Assembly: GCF_017744155.1 (NCBI RefSeq)
Contig: NZ_JAGHQT010000006.1
Span: 1 to 64,000 of the forward strand
Direction of reading: 5' to 3'
From: Endozoicomonas sp. G2_1
GTDB lineage: Bacteria; Pseudomonadota; Gammaproteobacteria; Enterobacterales; Alteromonadaceae
Length of the DNA stretch: 64,000 bases
The position numbers and the translations under genes were made by a program. The stretch's first letter is position 1. Every line of letters begins with the position of its first letter. The notes beneath the pieces were generated by a model. It did no database searches. It saw only the letters and a list, made by a program, of their open reading frames with translations, and was not told the origin of the DNA. Of this stretch, positions 1 to 6,981 are shown piece after piece.

Positions 1-226
1 TAGGTTTGGACATGTGGCTTGTCCTGATGACATAGTTAGGTGTTCCCTTACTCCAATCTAGTCGACCATGCTTGCGAAGCCAAACTAATACCGTAGAGCA
101 ACCTTGAATACCGTATTTATCTTGAGCTTGTTTGTAAGTCATCTCGCCTTTTTCAACTTGCTCGACAACCGACAATTTAAAAGCGAGTGAGTAATCCTTT
201 TGAGTTCGTTTAGTGGTTGATTTCAT
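1..226 (-). CDS. IS3-family transposase OrfA (partial, C-terminus outside window)
   Basis: A reading frame opens with ATG at 226 and runs off the left edge, giving about 75 residues beginning MKSTTKRTQKDYSLAFKLSV. The sequence has the helix-turn-helix region of IS3-type OrfA proteins: a basic start, then VEQVEKGEMTYKQAQDKYGI, then the WLRKHGRLDW segment that ends the DNA-binding part. OrfA binds the terminal repeats and is normally fused to the catalytic OrfB by programmed frameshifting; OrfB would lie outside the window. No stop or frameshift is seen in the visible part, so the element may be intact. The family call rests on my recognition of this motif string, and the precise IS name is unknown. 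Confidence 0.75.
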   Translation of the reverse strand, partial: MKSTTKRTQKDYSLAFKLSVVEQVEKGEMTYKQAQDKYGIQGCSTVLVWLRKHGRLDWSKGTPNYVIRTSHMSKP

Positions 227-279
227 GGCACTCTCCAATTCATTGATTGAAAAGTGTCAACCTTATTTAGGACGGGTCA
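1..279 (-). mobile_element. IS3-family insertion sequence, 5' end (cut by window edge)
   Basis: The element end reads, on the minus strand, as TGACCCGTCC followed by an AT-rich stretch and GTTGACAC, positions 279 down to about 254. This is the kind of TG-starting terminal repeat seen in IS3-type elements. It lies 45 bases upstream of a transposase OrfA start codon. Only this end is visible; the other end and any target duplication lie outside the window. The IS boundary falls about 10 bases from the deoD terminator hairpin, so the insertion spared that terminator. The exact outer base (279 or 280) is inferred from the usual terminal dinucleotide. Confidence 0.75.
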
Positions 280-287
280 ATAAAAAT

Positions 288-318
288 AAAAAAGGCTGCA
301 CATGCAGCCTTTTTTATT
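288..318. terminator. rho-independent terminator after deoD
   Basis: GGCTGCA and TGCAGCC form a GC-rich hairpin with a tiny loop, flanked by A-runs and T-runs on both sides, so it can stop transcription from either direction. It lies about 60 bases past the deoD stop, between that gene and the IS end. Confidence 0.85.
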
Positions 319-377
319 TTGCGACTTAGATAGTCTTATCTCGTTCGCAATTTCCTAACCAATACTTTTAGTAAATG

Positions 378-1082
378 TTATAAAACGCTCTCTAGCGTTA
401 ATTCCATCATGTCTTTAAAGGTATTTTCACGCTCATCAGCAGTCGTTACTTCACCTGTTTTGATATGGTCACTTACCGTAAATACCGCGAGTGCATTTTT
501 GCCAAGCTCTGCAGCAACGCCGTATAAACCAGCTGCTTCCATTTCTACGGCTAAAATACCGTGTTTTTCCATTACCGCAAACATTTCAGGGTTTGGACCA
601 TAAAACAAGTCCGCGGTAAAGACGTTACCAACGCGTACCGGCTTGTTAATTTTCTCAGCAGTATTGACGACTTTTTGCAATAAACCAAAGTCAGCACAAG
701 CGGCAAAGTCAAAGTTGTTAAAACGTTGGCGATTGACATTTGAATCAGTGCTTGCTGCCATACCGATGATAACGTCGCGAACTTTGATGTCATCGCGCAC
801 AGCACCACAAGAACCAATGCGGATAATATTTTGCACGCCATACTCTTTGTATAGCTCGGTTGCGTAGATTGAAATAGATGGGATCCCCATGCCTGAACCC
901 ATGACAGACACGCGTTTACCTTTATATGTGCCCGTGTAGCCGTACATGTTGCGAACACGAGTGACACATTTGGCATCATCTAAAAAGTTCTCGGCAATAA
1001 ATTTTGCACGAAGTGGATCGCCCGGCATTAATACCGTTTCGGCGAAATCACCAGGTTTAGCTTCAATATGAGGAGTAGCCAT
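378..1082 (-). CDS. deoD: purine nucleoside phosphorylase, DeoD type
   Basis: Phosphorolytic cleavage of purine (deoxy)nucleosides to free base and (deoxy)ribose-1-phosphate, a cytosolic salvage step. The 234-residue protein matches the length and sequence of the hexameric bacterial DeoD family: N-terminal [13 protein letters not shown], phosphate-binding [10 protein letters not shown] near residues 20-28, RIGSCGAV near 88-95, the EMEAAG nucleoside-sugar motif near 180, and VSDHIKTGE carrying the catalytic Asp near 205. The ATG at 1082 is preceded by AGGG at good spacing. Upstream on the same strand are a small XapX-type gene and add, so all three could be co-transcribed as a purine salvage unit, although 125 bases separate deoD from the XapX gene. 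The rest of a deo operon (deoC, deoA, deoB) is not visible; the IS lies where it might be expected. Confidence 0.96.
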   Translation of the reverse strand: MATPHIEAKPGDFAETVLMPGDPLRAKFIAENFLDDAKCVTRVRNMYGYTGTYKGKRVSVMGSGMGIPSISIYATELYKEYGVQNIIRIGSCGAVRDDIKVRDVIIGMAASTDSNVNRQRFNNFDFAACADFGLLQKVVNTAEKINKPVRVGNVFTADLFYGPNPEMFAVMEKHGILAVEMEAAGLYGVAAELGKNALAVFTVSDHIKTGEVTTADERENTFKDMMELTLESVL

Positions 1083-1207
1083 TAATTTTTACCCTATTTA
1101 TTGTTTATCAGTAAGTTTCAAGCCAGCTAGACAATTTTTAACACTGCTATCAAGGGTTTTTTACTGAGAAGATTTATTAAATGATTGATTTTGTTTTTTG
1201 TGACAGC

Positions 1208-1378
1208 CTAGCTAAAAAATCTTTCAATGATCCAGCTGTAGGCTTGGCCACCTAAATAAATACCAACAATACCAGCAATACCTGAAATGACAGGCGGCGC
1301 TGGCAATGGTAATTTTAACAACGAAAAAATAATACCAACAAGTGCACCAGTAACTAGGGCAAGTAATATTTCAGTCAT
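1208..1378 (-). CDS. small XapX-domain-like membrane protein (56 aa)
   Basis: A 56-codon frame starts at 1378 (MTEILLALVTGALVGIIFSL) and ends with TAG at 1208. A GGAG ribosome-binding site sits five bases before the ATG, which strongly supports translation. Two hydrophobic segments (about residues 3-21 and 28-50) are separated by the turn KLPLPAPP. This layout, with the PxPAPPxxxGxxGIxGIxLG pattern, is what I recognise as the XapX/DUF1427 family of tiny inner-membrane proteins of unknown function, named after a gene near xanthosine permease loci. The family link is interesting here because the gene lies between deoD and add, two nucleoside-metabolism genes. It is shorter than many ORF-calling cut-offs. 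No enzymatic function can be assigned. Confidence 0.8.
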   Translation of the reverse strand: MTEILLALVTGALVGIIFSLLKLPLPAPPVISGIAGIVGIYLGGQAYSWIIERFFS

Positions 1379-1416
1379 TTTTTCTCCAAAGATTATCGAG
1401 GCACAGTCGTATTAAT

Positions 1417-2415
1417 TCACGTCAATGCTTTTTGCTTAAGTTGTTGCTTTTCACTATCAGATAAAAAGCTAGCAGTTACGCCATTTAATTGTAGTTGATC
1501 GAGCTGGGCTTGATTCAAGCCGAGTTGCTCTCGGGCAACTTGGTATTCATGCTTAATCTCGATGCCTTCAACGGCGGGATCATCGGTATTCAAACAGGCA
1601 ACAACGCCATGCTGTAAAAACAGCTTTAATGGGTGTTTTGAGAGATCAGTAACGGTACCAGTTTGAAAATTCGACGTTAAGCAAGACTCGATAATGATAT
1701 TGTTTTTGACCATATAGTCAAGTAATTTTGGGTCTTGTGCGCAGGCGACACCATGACCAATTCGGGTAGCGCCGAGATCGCGTATCGCTTGCCACACGCT
1801 TTCTGGTCCGCATGCTTCGCCTGCGTGAACAGTGACTTGTAAATCAGCGGCCTTTACTTGATTGAAGTGTGATAAAAACAGTTCGCCGGCAAAACCTTTT
1901 TCGTCACCAGCTAAGTCCATTGCGACGAGTTTGTCTTTGTGGTGGAGTAGAGCGTCCAACTCGAGTTGACAGTTGTCGACACCAAAACTGCGACTCAAAA
2001 TGCCAATCAAATTGATTTTAGTATCAAATTCGCGACAGCCTTGAGCAACCCCGTCAATCACGGCAGCAACAACGTCGGTAACGTTGAGCTTGTGCTTCAT
2101 TGCCATGTAAAACGGAGAAAAGCGCAGCTCGGCGTAATCTAAACCGGCATTATGTGCATCTTCAACGTTTTCATAAGCAATGCGCTTACAGTCATCAAGT
2201 GTTTTTAATACCGCAACACCCCAGTCGAGCTTCTTTAAAAAACTGACTAAATCCGGTTCACTGTTTTGGATTTGTACGTATGGGATTAACGCCTCGAAAG
2301 TTTTTGCCGGTAACTCAATTCCGTGTTGATTGGCCAGCTGCCAAATAGTATTGGGTCTAATGTTGCCATCTAAATGACGATGCAAATCAACTAAAGGTAA
2401 TTGGGAACTAGGCAT
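1417..2415 (-). CDS. add: adenosine deaminase
   Basis: Hydrolytic deamination of adenosine and deoxyadenosine to inosine forms, feeding the neighbouring DeoD. The 332-residue protein has the amidohydrolase-fold zinc site: VDLHRHLDG with His12 and His14, TVHAGE near residue 197, RIGHG near 220 and LNTDDPAV near 276 carrying the metal- and base-contacting aspartates. Length equals the E. coli enzyme class. The ATG at 2415 follows GGAG at about seven bases. It is divergent from aroG across 191 bases and lies 38 bases upstream of the XapX-like gene, so a common transcript with that gene is likely. Some adenine deaminases look similar, but the sequence order and length fit adenosine deaminase well. 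Confidence 0.95.
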   Translation of the reverse strand: MPSSQLPLVDLHRHLDGNIRPNTIWQLANQHGIELPAKTFEALIPYVQIQNSEPDLVSFLKKLDWGVAVLKTLDDCKRIAYENVEDAHNAGLDYAELRFSPFYMAMKHKLNVTDVVAAVIDGVAQGCREFDTKINLIGILSRSFGVDNCQLELDALLHHKDKLVAMDLAGDEKGFAGELFLSHFNQVKAADLQVTVHAGEACGPESVWQAIRDLGATRIGHGVACAQDPKLLDYMVKNNIIIESCLTSNFQTGTVTDLSKHPLKLFLQHGVVACLNTDDPAVEGIEIKHEYQVAREQLGLNQAQLDQLQLNGVTASFLSDSEKQQLKQKALT

Positions 2416-2606
2416 AATACTCCAAGATGAAATCGCTAATTAAAATTAATCGACAATTATATCTGTTTTTAGTGATTTTGTATTGCTAATACCGTATCAA
2501 GCTTGTTAAATTAGTCCTAGTTAGCTGTTTAGGTGTCTAGACGTAAATAATTTATATAAGAAAACTATCAAATAGAAAACAATCAATAGAGAGTCAAGAG
2601 AAGAGT

Positions 2607-3671
2607 ATGTTACATCAAACCGACGATGTTCGAATTAGTAAAATCAAGGAATTATTGCCACCCATTGCCTTATTAGAAAGGTTTCCGGCAACAGAGAAGG
2701 CGTCTGCGTCGGTCTATCAAGGTCGTGAAGCGATCCATAACATCATGAATGACCAAGACGACAGACTCCTCGTCGTAATTGGCCCTTGCTCGATTCACGA
2801 TCCAAAAGCGGCAATTGAGTATGGGCAGCGCCTAGTCGAATTACGCGAGAAATATCGCGATAACCTCGAAGTGGTGATGCGAGTTTACTTTGAAAAGCCA
2901 AGAACAACGGTTGGTTGGAAAGGCTTAATTAATGACCCTTATTTAGACAACAGCTTTAAGTTGAACGACGGTTTGCGCATTGGTCGTAAGTTACTATTAG
3001 ATTTAAACGATTTAGGTTTGCCAACTGCGGGTGAGTTTCTCGATATGATCACCCCTCAATACATGGGCGATTTTATGTGTTGGGGCGCAATTGGCGCCCG
3101 TACTACAGAGAGCCAAGTTCACCGCGAATTAGCCTCAGGTTTGTCTTGTCCGGTTGGCTTTAAAAACGGTACTGACGGTACAATCAAAATTGCGATTGAT
3201 GCTATTGGTGCCGCCAGTGCACCACATCACTTTTTATCAGTCACTAAGTACGGCCATTCAGCGATTGTTGAAACTACCGGTAACAAAGATTGCCATATTA
3301 TTCTGCGCGGCGGTAACAAAAGTACGAATTTTGATGCGGACAGTGTTAAAGCGGTGACCGATCAGCTAAATAATATAGGTTTAAATGACAAGGTCATGAT
3401 TGATTTTAGTCATGCCAATAGCCAGAAGAAATTTGAAAACCAAATGCTGGTTTGTAAAGATGTTTGTCAACAAATTGCAGAGGGCAACCAGTCGATTTTT
3501 GGTGTTATGGTTGAAAGTCATCTTGAGCAAGGTCGACAAGATTTAGTTGATGGTGTTGCACCTAAGTACGGACAGAGTATCACTGACGCTTGTATCGGCT
3601 GGCAAGACACAGAAACACTGCTTGCTGAGTTAAACCAAGCGGTAGCTCAACGCCGTACAGCCAATAGTTAA
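2607..3671 (+). CDS. aroG: 3-deoxy-7-phosphoheptulonate (DAHP) synthase, AroG type
   Basis: First step of the shikimate pathway: condensation of PEP and erythrose-4-phosphate to DAHP in the cytosol. The 354-residue sequence follows the E. coli phenylalanine-sensitive isozyme almost segment by segment: KIKELLPPIALLERFPATE near residues 12-30, GPCSIHD with metal ligand Cys61, KPRTTVGWKG near 97-106, GARTTESQVHRELASGLSCP near 160-180, and DFSHANSQK near 266. The start ATG follows GAGAAGAG. The E. coli AroG family is feedback-inhibited by phenylalanine; sensitivity here is inferred from the AroG-like N-terminus. No clear TyrR box was seen upstream. A second isozyme of AroH type is encoded about 7 kb downstream on the other strand. 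The next gene follows after eight bases. Confidence 0.95.
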   Translation: MLHQTDDVRISKIKELLPPIALLERFPATEKASASVYQGREAIHNIMNDQDDRLLVVIGPCSIHDPKAAIEYGQRLVELREKYRDNLEVVMRVYFEKPRTTVGWKGLINDPYLDNSFKLNDGLRIGRKLLLDLNDLGLPTAGEFLDMITPQYMGDFMCWGAIGARTTESQVHRELASGLSCPVGFKNGTDGTIKIAIDAIGAASAPHHFLSVTKYGHSAIVETTGNKDCHIILRGGNKSTNFDADSVKAVTDQLNNIGLNDKVMIDFSHANSQKKFENQMLVCKDVCQQIAEGNQSIFGVMVESHLEQGRQDLVDGVAPKYGQSITDACIGWQDTETLLAELNQAVAQRRTANS

Positions 3672-3679
3672 GTTTATTT

Positions 3680-4003
3680 ATGCATCTATTCGTTTATGGC
3701 ACATTGGCGCCGGGTCAGCCTAATCAACACATACTGGCTGACCTCAATGGTACTTGGCAGAGTGCAACCGTTAAAGGCCATTTAAAAGCTGAAGGTTGGG
3801 GGGCTGCTATGGGCTACCCTGGCCTAGTGCTTAATCAAAATGGTGAAACTATTGGTGGCCAACTATTTAGTTCTACTGATCTAGACAATTTTTGGCCTGA
3901 GCTTGACGCCTTTGAAGGCGAGGGCTATCAGCGTGTGCAAACAAAAGCTCTGTTGGCTAACGGCGAAGTGGTTGAAAGCCATGTCTACACGGTTTTACTT
4001 TAG
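3680..4003 (+). CDS. gamma-glutamylcyclotransferase-like (AIG2/YtfP family) protein
   Basis: A 107-residue cytosolic protein of the gamma-glutamylcyclotransferase-like fold. The start MHLFVYGTLAPGQPN contains the YGTL substrate-cavity motif (residues 6-9), and LDAFEGEGYQRV near residues 76-87 carries the acidic residue (Glu79) that serves as general base in active members. The length is typical for the bacterial YtfP/AIG2 branch, many of whose members have no measured activity; formation of 5-oxoproline from gamma-glutamyl compounds is possible but not demonstrated. It begins eight bases after aroG with no strong ribosome-binding site, which suggests co-transcription and perhaps translational coupling, although no metabolic link with aroG is apparent. 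Confidence 0.85.
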   Translation: MHLFVYGTLAPGQPNQHILADLNGTWQSATVKGHLKAEGWGAAMGYPGLVLNQNGETIGGQLFSSTDLDNFWPELDAFEGEGYQRVQTKALLANGEVVESHVYTVLL

Positions 4004-4079
4004 CAATAACAAGAGTGAAAACGAGAGCAACAACCGCTACAAGCTAACAGCTTCACGTTAGCATTGGCTTTTTAGTTTT

Positions 4080-4106
4080 GGCTGTAATTCAATATGAATT
4101 ACAGCC
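4080..4106. repeat. perfect 12-bp inverted repeat between convergent genes
   Basis: GGCTGTAATTCA (4080-4091) and TGAATTACAGCC (4095-4106) form a perfect 12-bp hairpin with a 3-base loop, between the convergent cyclotransferase-like gene and the EAL gene, whose stop is at 4112. Neither strand has a T-run directly after the stem, so it is not a classical intrinsic terminator. It may still block read-through or protect mRNA 3' ends. A weaker hairpin (GCTAAC/GTTAGC) lies just to the left, 4043-4062. Confidence 0.6.
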
Positions 4107-4111
4107 ACTGA

Positions 4112-6697
4112 CTAGTTTTCGCGAGTATTTCCACTATCGGCAATAATGACTTCTTTTGGCAACTGCCCGTTGATTTGCTCATCTAACCAAATTAAGTAGG
4201 TTGATAATGGCATGGCGGTCGCGTAATAATGACCTTGACCAATGTCACAACCCAAGTCTCGCAACATTTCTTGAGTGCGTTCGCTGTTAACGCCTTCGGC
4301 AACAACTTCTAGTCCTAGTCCTTTTGCCATTTGAATACTGGCTTTGGTAATTTCATAATGCTTGTCACTACTTGCTATTTTTTCAACAAACTGTCGATCA
4401 ATTTTTAGCTCGTGACAGGGGATTTCACTCATATAGGCAATCGATGAATAGCCAGTACCAAAATCGTCAATACCCAAGATAAAGCCAAATTCTATCAAGC
4501 TAGCCAACTGTGCTCTGGCGTCACAATTGTCCAAAATCGCCACTGACTCTGTAATCTCAAGCGCGATGGTTTCGGGCGCAACTTGGTTGGCAATGACTAA
4601 GTCGGTAATAAAGTTGAAGAAGTCGGGGTCACAAACGTCTTTGCCACTGATATTAACAGCAATAAAATGCTTGTGATGACCTTTTTCAATAATGGTTTTG
4701 TGTTGCTTTATTGCGGTTTTTATTACCCAGCGGGTAATGTCTTTGATCAAACCTGTGTCTTCGGCGATGGGCATAAACACCGCCGGTGATATTTCCCCTT
4801 GCTCAGGGTGACGCCATCTGATCAAGCATTCACTACCACACACTCGTAGGGTTTTTAAATCGATTTGAGGCTGATGGTATAGCTCAAAATCACCTCGATT
4901 TAATGCTTCATGCATACCAGCGATAAGCGCCATCACCTGATTGTTCTTTTTCACCGCGGTGCTTTGATAATATTGCCATTTACTGGCTTTGGTAGCCGCT
5001 TGCTCCAAGGCGAGATTTGCTTGGTTAACTAACTCTTTGGCTTGGCTACTGTGCTCGGGATATAAAGCAACACCAACGAATGCTGACAATGGCAGCGCTA
5101 AATTATCGAGGTAATATTGTTCTTTAATCAGCTCTTGTAGTTCTGAGATATAGCGCTCTAACTCGCCAGATAATTGATGATAATTAACCAAAAGTGCTAA
5201 GCAGCTATTATCGAGAGTTGCCACTTTTTGACGATCACTAGTCAGTGCTAAAATATTGTCATCGTGATAGAACTTATCGTTGATGACCTGACAAAAGCGT
5301 TTCAATAGTTGGCGTTTATCATCGTGCGAGAGATAAAGACTAACGCGCTCAATTTGTTCTGGCTTTACCACTAATACCGCGAGTTTATCATTTTCATGCT
5401 GGCGCGACTCAATTGTACTCTCTACGGTTATTCTGCGAGGCAGTTGAGTATCTCGATGGAATAACATGTCGTGCAACTGAGCTTGTTCATAGCGTCGCAT
5501 TCGCTCGGCGAGGGCAAATGACATTAAAATTATTTCTGCAATGACACCAAATAAAAAAGCATTTCTGGTAATAAAGTTGTATTCAATTAAATCAAAAGCA
5601 GCCAAGGGTTGTATGACTCCTCCGGCGAGCAGCGGCAACCAGCTTACGGCATAGTACTTGGTCCAGCTAAAACTATTTCTCAGTTTCCTCAATACCATGG
5701 CAATGGCGAGTAAATAACAAAACGGTTGTAAGGCGAAAAAGGCTTGTAGTTTCAGTTGTGGGGGCAATGTAAAGCTAACCAATAGCATGACACCCAGCAC
5801 AATTACCATCAGCCAAGTAAGTTTTTGCAGTTTGCCTTGTTGTTGGTGATACGCGAGAAAGTAATAGGCAAATACCAGCATTAAAATGGCAAATAAGTAA
5901 TGGAATTGAATGGCAAATTCAATCAGTTGTGCTTGAACTTCAGTGCTGAAAAAATAGTAACCAAAGCCGTTGACTGAGGCCAGTAATGCAAATGCGGTTA
6001 ATAGATAGCTGACATAGATTAAATAGATGGGATCCTTTACCGCTCTAAACAGTACCAGATTGTATAATGCCATCACCACAACGATGGTAACGAAAACGGT
6101 TGCTAGCAATACATTAGCATTTTGCTGACGGTTAAAGTTCGATTCCGCAATCAATTGAATCGGTATTTTTGGCGGCCCGGCGGACTGTATTTTGACCAAA
6201 AATGTGTGGTTTTGGTTTGCAGTTAGAGCAATGGCAAAATGTGGTAGTGGTGTCGGTAACGAAAGCGCATTGCCTTGATAATTTAAGCTTATTTGGTCTT
6301 GTTGTTGATTTTCCGATAACCCAACGACTCGGTATAGCTCGAATTGTTTTAATAACGGGTTATCTGCAACTAGCACTTGCCTTGTTAATTGACTACTTTT
6401 AACGGTTAATTTTAGCCAATAAACTGGGCGGTCAGCGCTTGCTGGAATATCGTTAAACGTTTGACCTTGCCACTTATTATCTAATAATTTTTGCGCGGAT
6501 ATTGAGTCGGCATCTTTGCTGTCCGTCCGATATTGAACGTTGTATGTAATTTTGAGATCAGACGATGATAGCGCTGGGGTGTCTTGCGTATGTGTCGATA
6601 ATAAATCGAACGTCTGATAACCAATCGCAACGACGATTAAAAAAAGCACGCTTGCGTAGAGCGCAGATAATTTGTTGTTATTTTTATTTGGCAGCAT
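4112..6697 (-). CDS. membrane 7TMR-DISM sensor with degenerate GGDEF and EAL (c-di-GMP phosphodiesterase) domains
   Basis: An 861-residue inner-membrane signalling protein. After an N-terminal membrane anchor (about residues 11-30) comes a periplasmic 7TMR-DISMED2-like sensory domain (about 40-185), then a block of about seven membrane helices (195-405). The cytoplasmic part has a GGDEF-like domain (about 425-595) in which the signature loop is replaced by LDNSCLALL, so it should not make c-di-GMP. It is followed by an EAL domain (about 600-850) with SECLIRW in place of the usual EALLRW, AVNISG, LEITES, DDFGTGYSS near 742 and VAEGVN. The Glu of the EAL motif and the metal-binding aspartates are present, so phosphodiesterase activity is likely, with the middle Ala of EAL changed to Cys. 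The external ligand is unknown. The gene is single, convergent with the upstream pair. Confidence 0.9.
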   Translation of the reverse strand: MLPNKNNNKLSALYASVLFLIVVAIGYQTFDLLSTHTQDTPALSSSDLKITYNVQYRTDSKDADSISAQKLLDNKWQGQTFNDIPASADRPVYWLKLTVKSSQLTRQVLVADNPLLKQFELYRVVGLSENQQQDQISLNYQGNALSLPTPLPHFAIALTANQNHTFLVKIQSAGPPKIPIQLIAESNFNRQQNANVLLATVFVTIVVVMALYNLVLFRAVKDPIYLIYVSYLLTAFALLASVNGFGYYFFSTEVQAQLIEFAIQFHYLFAILMLVFAYYFLAYHQQQGKLQKLTWLMVIVLGVMLLVSFTLPPQLKLQAFFALQPFCYLLAIAMVLRKLRNSFSWTKYYAVSWLPLLAGGVIQPLAAFDLIEYNFITRNAFLFGVIAEIILMSFALAERMRRYEQAQLHDMLFHRDTQLPRRITVESTIESRQHENDKLAVLVVKPEQIERVSLYLSHDDKRQLLKRFCQVINDKFYHDDNILALTSDRQKVATLDNSCLALLVNYHQLSGELERYISELQELIKEQYYLDNLALPLSAFVGVALYPEHSSQAKELVNQANLALEQAATKASKWQYYQSTAVKKNNQVMALIAGMHEALNRGDFELYHQPQIDLKTLRVCGSECLIRWRHPEQGEISPAVFMPIAEDTGLIKDITRWVIKTAIKQHKTIIEKGHHKHFIAVNISGKDVCDPDFFNFITDLVIANQVAPETIALEITESVAILDNCDARAQLASLIEFGFILGIDDFGTGYSSIAYMSEIPCHELKIDRQFVEKIASSDKHYEITKASIQMAKGLGLEVVAEGVNSERTQEMLRDLGCDIGQGHYYATAMPLSTYLIWLDEQINGQLPKEVIIADSGNTREN

Positions 6698-6850
6698 ATT
6701 AGCTCGTGATCATGAAAATTCAACGATCAGCGCATTAGTTGATTCATTCCAACGTGCCGACCGGCTCAAGATGTTGAAACAATTTGCCCTAAAATGCAAT
6801 CGCGATAAGTGAAATTTTCATCTGTTTACTCGTATTACATGAGCTCATGC

Positions 6851-6923
6851 CTTTAATACTTTAGTCATTTTTGCTTAATCGTAACGTCATTTGCCTGTCA
6901 CTGTCTCGTCATTACTTCGTCAC
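6851..6923 (+). promoter_or_regulatory. array of Pho-box-like half-sites (putative PhoB operator)
   Basis: Four 7-mers lie at exact 11-base intervals: acGTCAT at 6884, ctGTCAC at 6895, tcGTCAT at 6906 and tcGTCAC at 6917. A fifth in the same phase, taGTCAT, starts at 6862, and weaker ones start at 6873 (gcttaat) and 6851 (ctttaat). PhoB binds direct repeats of CTGTCAT with 11-base periodicity, so the array fits a multi-unit Pho box on the coding side of the phytase-like gene, ending 58 bases before its ATG. A weak -10 candidate, TAGTTT at 6934-6939, is placed where a PhoB-activated promoter would have it. The match is by eye; no matrix score was computed. Confidence 0.65.
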
Positions 6924-6981
6924 GTTTTTCTCCTAGTTTGGATTTTAGCTTCAGATAAAACTTAAACATGGAAACAAATCA

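Noticed and set aside
409-603. Plus-strand ORF inside deoD, and similar frames inside other genes (for example 572-979, 8604-9011, 38026-38589, 62470-62913)
   Set aside because: These lie antisense or out of frame within strongly supported genes, have no ribosome-binding site and encode no recognisable protein.
2416-2606. TyrR box upstream of aroG
   Set aside because: GTAAATAATTTATA at about 2545-2558 looks faintly like TGTAAA-N6-TTTACA, but the spacing and several bases do not fit.
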